A DNA stretch of 64,000 nucleotides from Pocillopora verrucosa (lineage: Eukaryota > Cnidaria > Anthozoa > Scleractinia > Pocilloporidae), in NCBI RefSeq assembly GCF_036669915.1, contig NC_089320.1:5885491-5949490 (forward strand). The letters run 5' to 3'. A program made the translations under genes and the position numbers. Positions within the stretch are counted from its first letter, which is position 1; each line of letters starts with the position of its first letter. This document shows, in pieces, positions 11,141 through 23,012 of this stretch. The notes under the pieces were generated by a model. That model was given only the letters and a program-made list of their open reading frames with translations, did not search any database and was not told the DNA's origin.

Positions 11141-11810
11141 AATAAACTTTAATATATAACATAATAAGTATTTTGGTTCGCACATGGTAAATCGAAGTTC
11201 TAGTGAGTGTTATATATCCTCTTTGGTTCACCCAGGTTGAAGTCCTGGTATAATTGTATGCCTGAGTGCTTCTGGGATATATAACATGAGCAGTACTTTT
11301 GGTTCGCACATGGTATCGAAGTTCTAGCAAGTGTTATATATCCTCTCTGGCTCACCCAGGTTGAAGTCCTGGCATAGTTGTATGCCTGAGTGCTTCTGGG
11401 ATATATAACATAATAAGTACTTTGGTTCACACATGGTTTTGAAGTTCTAGCAATTGTAATATATCCTCTTTGGTTCACCCAGGTTGAAGTCCTGGCATAG
11501 TTGTATGCCTGAGTGCTTCTGGGATATATAACATAATAAGTATTTTGGTTCGTACAAGATATTGAAGTTCTAGCAAGTGTTATATATCCTCTTTGGTTCA
11601 CCCAGGTTGAAGTCCTGGCATAATTGTATGCCTGAGTGCTTCTGGGATATATAACATAATAAGTACTTTGGTTCGCACATGGTTTTGAAGTTCTAGCAAG
11701 TGTTATATATCCTCTTTGGTTCACCCAAGTTGAAGTCCTGGCATAGTTGTATGCCTGAGTGCTTCTGGGATATATAGCATAATAAGTATTTTGGTTCGCG
11801 TGTGTTGGGT
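11141..11810. repeat. Tandem array of 123-bp units containing foldback elements
   Basis: Five full units begin near 11205, 11329, 11452, 11575 and 11698 (period 123-124 bp), with a truncated unit before them. Each unit has terminal inverted repeats TGTTATATATCC / GGATATATAACA about 79 bp apart. Inside are two overlapping hairpins, CCAGG(7)CCTGG and GGCAT(6)ATGCC. The remaining 44 bp is a conserved spacer. The last unit is followed by unrelated sequence. Because the period divides by three, the minus strand stays open for 211 codons, which is not evidence of a gene. Confidence 0.9.
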
Positions 11811-13099
11811 AAGACATGGTTATAGCCAACTTCAATCCTCTGGTTGGCTATCTACCAGCTCATATCCAATGCGTACTCGTAGAATAATTGTTAAGTATTT
11901 CTGTTAGATTATGGTATGGGAGAACCTGGAAAATGATGTTATTCCCTCAAGATGCTACCTTTCATTACTATTATCAGAATACCCTTTCCATCATAGCGGC
12001 TATTCGGCTATTTTTTTAACGTAAGAATACCCTCTTTGAATGAACAAACAAATAATTGTTCAATAAGTTCCAAATTTATTCATCATCCAATTTTTCTTTT
12101 TTTTTTCGGGGGGGGGGATCATTTCAAATAATATGGAATTGTAATACGGAAACGTGGTGCCGAAAACAAAAAGCAAAAGGGGGCGAGAACCAATGATTCA
12201 AAAAAAAAAAAAACCGTAGCGTACTTATTCAACTTATGTAGTTCGGTCGATTAACACACTCGCAGGCATTCCTACTGATCGATAACGTTACCAAATGTTT
12301 TCACTTCGCGTGTGAAAGCTTGCCTCAGTGGGAACTTTAGCATCATATAGTGGGTGGGAGAGAGCGGGCTTTGGATGTGTCCTATTTCAGTCGTGTACTG
12401 GTTGAAATAAAAGAAAATGCAGTATGATAGACGGCTGGCTTTTAAAATATAAAGTGTTGCGACTTCAGCCTGGGAAATTGTTGAATAAACTGCGATAATT
12501 TCGTACCGTGTAAAACGACCCGAAGTGTATACTGTAAAATTCTGGTTAGATTATCTACCTGCAGACAAAACAATCCGGTTATAGGCCCCCCGATAACCCC
12601 GCTTCCCCCCTCTGCTGGATGACAGTGCTAACTGGAAATTTTGCTTTAATATGACTTTAAATAAAAAACGAATTCAGATCAACATTACCATGGCTTGTTT
12701 CCAAACGCTTTTCAATCCGCTAAACCTACCCAAAACCCTTTACAAAGTTTTATTATATGGCTGCGATAGTACGCGCGCTCAGATTGGTTAATTAGCGGTC
12801 CGTAATCCCCCGGTAAACGCCCACGGGCATAGCAGATTTTTTCCGCCACGGTTTTGGTTTACAAAACCTAGCGAACTTAGTGACTTTTGCTGAAAGGAAC
12901 TTCGTTAAAAAAGCAAGAAATTGAACAAAAAACGTATCTCTTCTTTAACTATGCGTTCTGAAAAACATTTCTTTTCTGAATTTTATTATCCTGACGAAAT
13001 TGTGACGGAAAATGAAGGCAATGTATAAGTTCACTCTATTTCACGCGCTTTACCTATTTGAAGCCATATTATAAAAAAACTTAATAACCTTGTTTGCTC
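11811..13099. other. Gene-free stretch
   Basis: Low-complexity runs (poly-T/poly-G near 12098-12118, poly-A near 12201) and AT-rich sequence. No gene recognised on either strand. Confidence 0.5.
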
Positions 13100-13219
13100 G
13101 GGCTTTACTGTAAAATTCCATAATTTCGGGCTGAAATTTTGATTTATGGACTTCGCCCAGAGGCTCGGTTCATAAAGCAAAAATTTCATCCCTCAGTCTG
13201 GAATTTTACAGTTAAGCCC
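13100..13219. repeat. Foldback (MITE-like) element
   Basis: Arms GGGCTTTACTGTAAAATTCC (13100-13119) and GGAATTTTACAGTTAAGCCC (13200-13219) are complementary apart from a one-base slip. The interior is also partly self-complementary (…AATTTCGGGCTGAAATTTT…AAAATTTCAT…). No coding capacity. Confidence 0.65.
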
Positions 13220-14685
13220 TCGCGCCCGGTTATTAAGTAGTTAGTATTAGCCAAGGGCTTATAACCGAAATTTTACACTATCAAAAATTTAACATGCTGA
13301 ATTCGCACTACTTCACGGTTTAAACGGCTAAATTTCGCCGTCAAACTCCGCAACGTTCTCATTTTGATCGACATACGCGTTTCGTTTGTAGTCGTAGCGT
13401 GAGCGTGTTGCGTGCATTAATCGAAGGCAAAAGTCGTGGCGTCCGGTTCGTCCCTTGTTCATTTCAGGCAGACTTAAAAAAGGGGGAATTTCGCGTGAGT
13501 GAGTGAGTGAGAAATGACCCAAAATGACGAAATCCGAGATTCGTTCAACAAAAAGGGTCTATTATACTCTTTCTTAGTATCGATTTGCTGGCACGTACGT
13601 ATTTGTCTGGCGGTTTACGGTCCAGAAAATAGAGCGGTTTCAGAAAAGGAAAGCTGACTTGGAAAGTCAGCAAATAAAGTCGGCTCGTCCGCTTTCGCTT
13701 TTGTTCCCGGCCTATTGATAAAAATCAAAGAGCCAAAATACGTCATTCACTCCAAACGTGGCATACATTCACTGACACGTTTTGAATTACCAAAATAGAA
13801 ATTTTAATTATAAACGCACACTCTCGTTTCAGGATTATAACACGCTCGCGCGAAAGTTCGCACTTTCAGCGTAACATAAATGATCAGTAACAGGGATATT
13901 GTTACAATGGAATGTTGCAAGCTGCTGGACGTCAAGCTGAGATCGTGGAGTAAAACTCCTCGATCTCAGCAGGATCCAAAGCTTTTTTTTCGGTTGCTAA
14001 GAACGTCTGGCTCGTCATGTGATCAAAGTTAACCAACACTTAGACAAAGATCAATAATCCCTCCTTATCTTTGTTGCCTTTATTATGGACTAAAAATAAA
14101 ACCTTTTTTGTTGCCTTCATTTATGATAAAAAGTGCCTAATTTATTATATAAAATACCTTTCATTATGACAAATAAGTACGAACTTTAAAGCGAGTGGTA
14201 AAGGAACCCGGAGTGGTATATTGGAAACCCGAAACGTTTTTCTGGGCGTTATTCACCGTATCCTTAACCTTGAGAAAATCACATGAACTCGTATCCCTGG
14301 CGGTATAAGGTGGAGGGATGCGTGTGTGTAGGTGGGGGCAAGTGGATGCAAAAATGAAGTTTTTTTTTAAATTAATCCTTTACTCTTAAAAGAATAATTT
14401 GGCCTCAGCTTACCATCGCGGACAACGTGGTCTTTAACTTGTTGCCACTGCTTCAAGTTCTCAGATTTTGGTGAGAATAAAAATAGAGAATCCGCTGAAT
14501 AAATTTCAACTGTGTGCAGACGCAAGGGCGACATAAAATGCACGGGGTATTAAACCTCTTCATTATCTGCGGAACTCAGGAAAAACTGACGTAGAAGGCA
14601 CAAAATAAGCATATGGCATTGTTTTCTTGGATACCAGCACACAGTCTGAGGTCTACGAAATCGGTTACTTTGTGCTCTCTATCCC
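13220..14685. other. Gene-free stretch
   Basis: No recognisable gene. The short minus-strand frame at 13328-13522 has no known motif. Confidence 0.45.
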
Positions 14686-14689
14686 TATT

Positions 14690-14990
14690 CGTTACATTTT
14701 AAGGAAAGGCAGCAAGGAAACGGGGCCCGCTCATGCAGACTTTGTGATGATAAGGTCCCTATCCATTTTTTGTTTGTTTTTTTTTTATCTTTTTTGCCCC
14801 GCGGGCTTTGTTTGGTGCCACTGTTAATAACACTATTTCCATTGAGTGCCAGCTCAGAACTTACAGAAGTCTCAATGGTCTCAGTTTCCTCATAAGAAAG
14901 GTTCTTGGTCTCCGGAAGCTTTGTGGGCAGCTCCCCTATTTTCTGGATGTCAAGATTAACCCGGCATTTGCGACAAATACCTGTTGAGTG
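14690..14990 (-). other. Possible coding exon or remnant with a CxxC motif
   Basis: The minus strand is open for about 100 codons without an ATG start. It begins near an acceptor-like tcaacag at about 14982 and reads GICRKCRVNLDIQKIGELPTK, then a Glu/Thr/Ser-rich stretch and a Lys-rich run before a stop near 14690. The composition looks protein-like, but I cannot assign a family. It may be an exon or a transposon relic. Confidence 0.25.
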
Positions 14991-15793
14991 AATCTATGGA
15001 AAATGCAGGTTTTTGCTGATACGATATAATCACTATTCTGAACAACTACGGTCTTAATTTACACAAGTAAGGGAACCTGTTTTAAAAAACTTAAATGATA
15101 GATTTTCCTGCCCTTTCATATACTTCAACTCTTCAATTCCCTACACTTTGATATACCTGAAGCCTGATAAAGGTACCCTTTAGGGGCTGAGTCTCCCTGT
15201 AACTATCTATAGGCCATCAGGGAATCGGCTTTAAAAAGCTGTAATTTTAGAAGTCCGGTGAAGGCTTCTAAATTTACCTTTTTGCTGCTAAAATGTTATA
15301 ATAATGAAAGAAAAAGAAACACGTAAATAAACAAAGGCTATTGAATTTGCGACCGTCACGGCTACTTAATTATTGAAAAAGTCAAAATAAAAAAAAAAGA
15401 AAAGTGCTTACAAAGTGCTTTAATTGAAGTGTCAGATTGGACCGCCATTTTAGAGCTGGTCTGTTTGGTTGAAAAAGATGAAAAATGATATATACATACC
15501 TGAACCAACTGGAATAAAAATTCCCAGTTTCTTCCATATCGGGAAGGAACAATCGAGAGGGAATATACTGAATTTTTATTGTTGAACACGTTGTTGTCAC
15601 GACCAAAAAGAAATTGAATTCTATCAGATTATTTCTTTGCGTGCCGTTGTCTTTGAGGAAATCACGGCGCACGATAAGAGCGGAAATTAATGCTTTCATG
15701 TTCGCGGCAATTTCAGGGATACATTTCTTCTTTTTTGAATTGTACGGCTCAAATTCCAACATTCATATGCAGAGAAAAGAGTTCCACTAGTAA
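14991..15793. other. Gene-free stretch upstream of GPCR remnant
   Basis: Where transmembrane segments 1-3 of the downstream GPCR would be expected I see no GPCR-like protein in any plus-strand frame. A hydrophobic minus-strand frame here is AT-driven. Confidence 0.45.
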
Positions 15794-16450
15794 TTGATAA
15801 AAAGGAACAGTAAAGCGAGATATCGACAGTTCGCCATTACGCGGCCAGTCCAGTATCCAAACTTTGTTGACAAAACTAAAATATATATTTCCATTCCAGT
15901 AATATGGATCTTTGCAATCGTTCTCGCTTCCCCATCGTTGATTTGGCGACCTCATAACGTTATTTGCGGTGAAGTGGAGTCCTACGACAAAAGCCCACTT
16001 TTGAGAAGATGTACATGACTTTAGAATGGATTTTTTATCTTCATAATCCCGTTTGGAACCATGTCGGCCATATATTTTAAAATCTATCAAATCGCTCGGA
16101 ACCACGCCAACCGAGTGAAGCCTGGTACGAGCGAAGAGTCTGCCTCACGCACTGGCACCGGCGGTAGTGTGAGAAGAATTCAGATATCAAATTTCAAAAG
16201 ACAGTTAAAAGCTGCCAAAATGTTGGTGATCATCGCTGGTGCCTTCCTGGTCAGCTGGCTTCCATTCTTCGTGACCCTTACGCTGTGGAAGTTTCAGGAA
16301 GGAATACAGATAAATCCAAAAGTTTTCACCATATTCCTGTACGTTGTTTACACTTTACCCACTGTTAATCCTGCAATTTACGCCTTTTGGTCAAGAGATA
16401 TACGAAAAGGGATAAAACAGCTTTTGTTCTGTTGCAAACGAGACAGGTAG
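15794..16450 (+). pseudogene. Rhodopsin-type GPCR pseudogene (TM3 end to TM7)
   Basis: One reading frame carries the second half of a class A GPCR. It starts with a degenerate DRY region (KARYRQFAITRPVQYP) and TM4 (IYISIPVIWIFAIVLASPSLIW). After two in-frame stops near 16016-16024 come TM5 (FFIFIIPFGTMSAIYF), a basic third loop, TM6 (MLVIIAGAFLVSWLPFFVTL) and TM7 with NPAIYAFWSRDIRKGI, the NPxxY-type motif and helix 8. The frame ends in CCKRDR and a stop. TM1-3 are missing and stops lie immediately upstream. It is therefore a truncated, inactivated copy of a receptor gene that was probably single-exon. The ligand class cannot be told. Confidence 0.8.
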
Positions 16451-18514
16451 GAAACATGAAATCAGACGAGTGAGCGAAAGAACGAGCAAAGTAGATACCC
16501 TTCGAGTAGGCCTTTTATAAGCCGTTCGGCACGAGGGGTTCTGCGACCGCGGGAAAGTATGAGGACTTGAGCAACGCGAGCTGGTGAGAGGTTTACAAGG
16601 AGCCTACCGGCCAGACTACAGGCATACCAACCTTCTCAAATCTTCCTGCGGGCAGAGAAACGCGTATCCTGTAGAGCTTAATACGATGGCCTATCCAAAG
16701 GGTACGAACAAGGCAAAAAATGAACGTATAATTGAACTGGCGCGAAAGAGACTGCCAAGTAACAACTGCACTAAGTTAAGGAGCCATAACGAACTTAACT
16801 CTAGGTCGTGAACTATCCGGAAACCGAAAGAGGATACTTTTTAGCCACACCTTTGAATTTATGCTTATATATGCGCGAGTCTTTACTGATGCAATTATTT
16901 CAAGATAATTTTATGAAAGATATAGTGAAATCTACAACTTGACATAAGATACATTCCTTTCATTCCCGCAAGCAAACAAAGTTTAGTCTTTATCCCTGAA
17001 TAAACCCAGATTTCGAGCGCAACACACGAAAGCGGCTGAATTAGCGAATCAGCATTACTGTCCTTATCAAAAAGTCACCTGACTTTATTTTTTATAACAG
17101 ATGATGATGATGATAATTAATCTCGTACCCAGATCCTACCTGTAACTGTAACTGTTACTGAGATGCTTAAGATCGCTTGGCCGTGAAAGGTCTGGGTACG
17201 AGACTAGGTAATAATGACAATGAAGATAATAATGAAATTGATGATAATCATGATAATTATTGCATGGTCAGTTATGGTCTCACATCTACTAGTTGATAGA
17301 ATCATTCTTTTCCATCTCACATAATGTAGACGGCAATAACCATCTCTTTGTTCTTAGCGAGATCTCTATTCTCTACACTGATAATGGAAAGCGAATGAGT
17401 GTTACCTTTTCCGTGGAAAAATTACCTAGGAGGTAGGTGGGTCTGACTAAGACCAGTCTTTCTCGAAAAGTTATTGCCAGGCTCGATTTTTACAGTTTTC
17501 TCGTGTCCAGTCCTCGATTGTCTTCTGGGGAAGGAGTGCGGGCTCAGTTACCTAACAGCGTGTAGTGATCAAGCCGAAGCTTTTGCGCACCAGATTTCTT
17601 TTCTCGCGTCATAAATTTAGGAAGCAGAACACAGCACGGAGGTACAATTCCATAATAACATTTTGAAATGAACTATTTTTAATTGGTGTTTCAATAAATT
17701 CAATTTTTAGTGATTCAGCTGTTACATTGCCCCTCTTGGCATGCTTGACAGCGTCTGGAGTCATGTGACTGGCGCATTCTTCCGTGTCTTTTTCTATTGT
17801 TGGGGTCTTCTTGTGGAAACTCGTAGAAATCCTGAAAAACGAAGAGAGGATCATTTTTACTACATACAGTACAATTTTATTAAGAGTGACGCAAGCAAAA
17901 CCGATGCGATCCCAACGGCCCATATCAAATTATTACATTGAGCCACAAGTAAGTAGACTGAAAGAGAGAAAACTGCCTGGTGTAGTCGGTTTGAGTTTTG
18001 AGTACGATTAGCTTTGAAGATGGCGTGAGTTTTTTATACCATAAACACAGCGTGGAAACCAAATGCACCGGTGATTTAGTTTCCTTTCTCGATTGAAAAG
18101 TGCTCTATTTCATTGATGATCTAAAGAGATGTCCAGTTTTATTCAGAAGGCCGATATAACAGTTAGAACAAGTGATTTGTGTACATACACCACTAACCTT
18201 TTTTGAATTTTACTATCACCTTAGTGACAATTTATTGAATGCGTCAAATGAAAACCTGATGTAAATCAGTGTGTAACTTCCTGCTGACTGTTTGAAGAAC
18301 TGTACAAATTTTACCCAAGGCTTATTCTTAGACACATCACTCTTATAAAAATGGGACGTTTTGTCTGAGCAAAGCAGGGTTTATGGTTCTTTCACGATAA
18401 CCTGTCTGTAGGCCTGTGAGGCTATGTTCCAGCGGCAGTGTAAGCGTGGTATTTGAATGTGGTATTCATGAGTATGGAATACACAAGGTATCCGAAAAAG
18501 TGACTTTTGCTGTT
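16451..18514. other. Gene-free stretch with one foldback element
   Basis: No gene recognised. TGATGA/AATGATA-type microsatellite-like sequence lies near 17098-17260, and the foldback element is listed separately. It also includes the 3' flank of RTP copy B. Confidence 0.45.
17121..17203. repeat. Small foldback element
   Basis: Perfect 13-bp arms TCTCGTACCCAGA (17121-17133) and TCTGGGTACGAGA (17191-17203), separated by 57 bp. Probably a non-autonomous DNA element relic. It lies among ATGATG-type simple repeats. Confidence 0.6.
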
Positions 18515-19633
18515 TTAATTTGAAGTAAATACTCTTCTTAGAGTCAAAATTACCTTTCCTATCTTTTTATGAACGTTTTGCAGAACTCTTTTGACCTCGT
18601 CCTCGTACCACTGCGGATTGATGAATAACCCATTTTCACACATTTTGCACTGCTGACCGTACAGCCTGAACCTCAAGGAGTCTAAGAAGGAAAAAAAAAG
18701 TTCATTTTTTGTCAATAATGCATCGTAAAAAGAATGAATAGATTTACCAAGAGAGAAAGAATTCTCATGCCTAACATATTGTTTCAACAACTGAATCCCA
18801 GTTGAGGTCTTCCTTCATAAGTCATCCCTTTATGTTGTAAGGGAAACTAAACACAGATGTTTTTGACAAGCGAATGGCGACCTGAAAGCCTCTACTACTT
18901 CCAGCGCACTTTGACATCAACCAATCTACTGCAAAGCGCTTCTTTTAGCCTCTTAAACTAAATAATTTAAACCACGTATCTTTTCTTAAGCCCCTCGTTT
19001 CTTAGTTTTTCCTCGTTTTTATCGGATAAAGGGAAAGTACGTTTTATGTGTCTCGCTACCCCTAGAATATTCTGGAGGAAATGGACATTGCCTGAGGTGT
19101 CCACCTGAGCAAAATTCTTGAATCAGGATCGGTTAAATCTAGTAATTGATGTAAGAACGGAATTGATCTAAAAAGGACTCAAAGTGGATTAACTCAAAGT
19201 GACAGTGTCTGTCAAGAGACTATAAACTCGTGTGTTTGTATGATAGATTCAACGAATTAATCAGCAAAATTTTCTTTCGTTTAAACATAAATTTCTTACA
19301 TTTGTTTGTCTCCTTCGGTTCATCTTTTTGTCCTTCGTCACTTGTGCATTTTTCTTCTTCCGTCTTCAATTCTTTCTTGTTGTTTTTCTCGTCACTCCTC
19401 TTGTACCAAAATATAATCCTTCCCATCATTGACGTCCAGGAGTTTCCGCAATCACAGAGAAACTTGACTTTGGCGCTATCCTTAAATTGTCTCCAATCTC
19501 TTAGCATTCCTCTGTCGGTCGGCTCCAGTGTCCACTCGTCCGGTCTGAAAACCTGGAAGATGCGATCAAAGGTTGCATGCCAAAATTCTGACAATTTCAG
19601 TTGCGGTGTAACGCCATCACCCCGTGAAGCCAT
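18515..19633 (-). CDS. RTP-like (3CxxC-type zinc finger) protein, copy B, complete
   Basis: Two coding exons: 19633-19300 (MASRGD start) and 18681-18515. They are joined in phase 1 across an AAAT|gtaaga donor and a ccttcttag acceptor, which makes the junction KETNKY|SLRFRLYGQQC. The predicted protein is 166 residues, shorter than vertebrate RTPs (usually above 200) and without a C-terminal membrane segment. Family features: FWHATFDRIFQVFRPDEWTL, KVKFLCDCGNSW (C60, C62), a Lys/Glu-rich linker, GQQCKMC, and the helix WYEDEVKRVLQNVHKKIG. The start is the MASRGD methionine shared with copy A. An alternative Met 17 codons upstream exists, but a polypyrimidine-cag acceptor just before it suggests that stretch is 5' UTR from an upstream exon. 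About 3.4 kb separates this gene from the first GTPase coding exon, and the two are divergently transcribed. Confidence 0.85.
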
Positions 19634-19689
19634 GTTAGACGTTATAGCTGATTTACAAAGCAACGCAGGATTGTCTTCCTTCAACTGAA

Positions 19690-20960
19690 AAAAAAATTGG
19701 AAAATTAAAGACTCTGGTGAAGATTAAAATTTGTTTAAATGAATGGAAATAAAAACTACCTGTCTAGTTTTCTCGTTTTTATTTCAATAGCAATCTGCCC
19801 TGTTTTGCACGGCTTTTATAACTGGCTTTACACCAATCTTAACTAGTGTAATCTAGAAAGGTACGGTTTCCTGTTTGATTAATTACACGTAACAGTAAAT
19901 TTTGTACTTTCGGCTTTTTACCTACGATAGCTAACGGTGCACTTCCGGTCTGCGAGGCTGTATTCTTATGCCTATCTCATCCTTCGTCGGTATTTGTTTT
20001 TAAAAGACACCTACATTTATTGCTTAGCCGAGATTAAAAAAGGGAACGTTTCTAATTAAAATCTATTTTGCTGCCCGATGGAAAGCTTCGATCGTAGATG
20101 TAAAGTGCGTGTCTTCACATCGCCGTGGTTTTTCTCATTGTATGAATTAATTATTAGGTAATGACAACATCGAACTTGTGTTCAACTCAAATAAATACTT
20201 TGACTTTGAAACCTGAGTTAAGAAATTAGCTAAACTAAATATTCACCACCTATCTCTGTGATTCACAGAATTACGGGTCTCGAATTACCTCTTACCTTGC
20301 TATTTGAGGTTTCGGTTTATTCCAGTAGAGAGCGTCGATGCCGGAGCTTTCAGATCCAGTCGGCTAGACACAAATTTTCTGGGTTAAATTCAAATTACTT
20401 TCACCTGGATTTGCTGTAGACAGTAATGTGCCAAATTTTTTTCCTCTTGTTTTAACGTAGCTGCCACTCTCGATCGCTGAATTATAACTATGATATTTGC
20501 TAAGTACGATCGATGATGTTATTTATACGGTCTCGATTTCCGGTTACTAAGAAAAGCTCTGATTCCGGGAAAATACCGCTGGGGTTTCCCTCTTCTCTTC
20601 TCCTCTAGAATGTGTGAGGATATCAGCTAGGAGCTGTTTAACTCATCTGATTGGCTAGTGGCTTTTAGGAAGGAGTGCCGTTTTTAAAATGTATAACAAC
20701 TTGTATTATTTGTTTTGGTGTAGTTTCTACACTAGATCGCTGAATAATAACTATGATATTAGCCAAGAACGATGACGTTATTTATACGAGTTCGATTTCC
20801 AATTACTTAGAAAAGCCCTGATTCCGGAAAAACAACGCTGGGGTTTTCCCTGGTCTCTTCTCTATTTGAATGTGTGATGACGGCAGCTGGTAACTGTTAA
20901 ACGCATGATTGGCTTATAGGAGGGAGTTTCGTTTTGAATATCAACTTGAATTTCCGACAA
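19690..20960. repeat. Duplicated 5' flank of RTP copy B
   Basis: Collinear with the copy A flank at 860-2010. Within it, about 20440-20700 and 20705-20950 are a further direct duplication: both contain the 'GATCGCTGAATAATAACTAT' block, a GATTTCCxxTTACT block and an AGCTGxxAxCTGTTxAAC block. Copy A has this segment once. Confidence 0.65.
20310..20319 (-). promoter_or_regulatory. IRF/ISRE-like motif (one mismatch) upstream of RTP copy B
   Basis: The minus strand reads TAAACCGAAA, where copy A has GAAACCGAAA at the same place. The AANNGAAA inner core is kept. It is next to a CAAG-gtaaga donor-like site, as in copy A. Candidate only. Confidence 0.3.
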
Positions 20961-21349
20961 ATAATATGTATTTCTTATAACCAAACTCAATGACGTCCGT
21001 CTTTCTTAGAAAGCAACGCACCATTTCCGGTTACTTATTCAAATATGCACATACCACAAATTATATCAGTTTGTTTGGCAAGAAATGGAGAAAATATTCT
21101 CCGTTTTCAAAGGAGATAGCATTATTCAGCTAAAATTTACTTCAATTGAGACGTGTTGGAGAGGTCTTCGCTGAGAAGGAGGTCGCAGAAGGTGAAATAT
21201 CTAAACCCACCCTCCCGACGGATCGAAAGTTACCTCAATTTCATGCAAATTTGTGCGGTCACGTATGGTTTTCTAAGAAAGCAGAGAGCAGTTTCCGGGT
21301 AGCTTTCTTATAAGAAGGACTTCGCTCAAACTTCAATTCATTCATTTAA

Positions 21350-21457
21350 ATCAACGTGTTTCCTAGCAGAAAGCTGATAATTTTTTAGACTATTTCGCAC
21401 GGTCCAACCTTGAAGCAATTTGTACGTGTTCGCGGAGATTTTAACGCGAATCGACAG
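21350..21457 (+). other. Candidate 5' non-coding exon of GTPase copy 1
   Basis: The stretch ending ATCGACAG|gtaagg is conserved upstream of all three GTPase genes (donors at 21458, 31987 and 41499). A conserved acceptor, catcattgcag, lies 10 bp before each start codon (exon from 23003 in copy 1), so the mRNA probably has a spliced leader exon. The 5' end of the exon is not resolved. Confidence 0.45.
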
Positions 21458-23002
21458 GTAAGGTTACTAATTGATAAAATCATGGATTACGGTTTCTAGT
21501 CACCCATATTGTAAAATACCACAAATAATTTCAACTGCCAGTGTTTATCAGAAGTTAGGCAGTTGATCTATGACGGTTGCAATTAGTGTTTTTGTCTTTC
21601 CAGTTCAGCAAGGTTAAAGCAACTCGCCCTTCTCATCTGTGAACCTCTTCGAAGGTTTCGAATTATAACTTTCACTCTGTAAACAAGCACATTTGCCTAT
21701 ACCAGTAGCTTCGGTTCTGACATTTATTTGAGATTTCGTTTCGCAATGATTTGACGATTCTGTTTTGAAGACTTCGAAGAGCATGACGCTTTAGAAGGCA
21801 ATCGTTCACAGTTGTGCACATTGTTGTATACCTTTAGTTAATTTACGCTCGACTGTAAGCAAATCTAGCTTAAGTTTCAGTCCCGTCGGCGGTTAATTTA
21901 ACCGGCCGGCATTTTGCACTTACGGTCTGCGCCTGGACATGTACAGTAAAAACGGATTATATTTTCTTTACGTGGATTGATTAAGGAATTGATAAATAGA
22001 ACGATGCTAACGTTGCCCTTAGTCAGAACTGTCTGAGTTACATGTGTAAGAAAATTATCGGTTTCATATATTCCAAAATAGATTCACCACCTCCTTCAAG
22101 TGTAGCGGTGTGCGAAGATTGAATCAGAATAATCATATTTCAATGTTAATTTTAATCCGGTTAATTTTAAACCGGTGAATTTTTGTTAAGAGTTGAAGCG
22201 TGTAAACCGGCAGCAAAGGTAAGCTGAGTGACATCATTTGAAATGCGCTGGTGTGATTCCTTGTTCATCGTCTACGGAAAGTTCACAATCAGACACATTT
22301 CGTGTATGTCATGGACTAAAGAATATGAATACCCGCGGTTCGGAATTTTTGAACAAATTTTTCTGTTGCTCAATATTACAACTGGTATTTTTTAAAATTG
22401 GTTTTCATTGTCGAAAACCAAACCTTAAATGTGAAACTTTGTTTAAGGTAGTCTGGAAATTTTACTATAAGGGTTACCTCATCATTCATTATAATTTCGC
22501 TTTTTTGTTCAAACTTTGGTATAAAGTGTTTGGGGATTAATCATTAGTTGTAGACATTGGTTCAGCGCTGTCTGAGCTCTTATCGACAATGATATTCGTC
22601 ATCACAGCGGTCAAATGTTGCCGACTCATTAGGCGCAGGCGAGTGAACGATTTGTGTCTTACCACAATATTGACGACTATTTCAGTGCGCGACCATTGCG
22701 TGACACGTTGACGTGACAAAGACAAATTGGCCAATCAAATTGCGACATTACTGCTAATTGTGGTTAAAAAACATTGACCTGATCCCCCCATAAAGCTCTG
22801 TACTATGAATATGTCCCCTCCCTCTTCTATAGCAGTTAATTAGCGGTTAATTTGCTACGGTTTCCCTTTAAATACTCAGCGGCGACACCGATCCCCCTAT
22901 GAGCCCCCTGAAAAATATGTCACCCCACAAAATATCCCCTTTCCCTCACCCCCCAGGGATAAATACGGACTGACTCCTCCATGGTCTGTTTCATCATTGC
23001 AG
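21458..23002 (+). other. Predicted 5' UTR intron of GTPase copy 1
   Basis: Holds no gene. It contains one simple copy of the segment that has become an inverted duplication in copies 2 and 3 (about 21640-22100), and a conserved block near 22540-22770 shared with 33770-33990 and 44080-44170. Confidence 0.45.
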
Positions 23003-23012
23003 ATAGTAAACC

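Noticed and set aside
11228-11250. tRNA-like B box in the repeat unit
   Set aside because: Only a partial match to the B box and no A box or cloverleaf could be built, so no tRNA or SINE was called.
11141-11810. Regularly spaced repeats suggesting a CRISPR array
   Set aside because: The repeat part is 79 bp with TIRs, the spacers are also conserved between units, and the setting is eukaryotic.
11200-11835. 211-codon minus-strand frame with a 41-residue repeat
   Set aside because: It is the translation of the 123-bp array; the period is divisible by three, so any open unit stays open. No start context, splice logic or composition of a real protein.
15362-15762. Minus-strand hydrophobic frame of 126 codons
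   Set aside because: Phe/Leu-rich from AT-rich DNA, no motif, no splice support.
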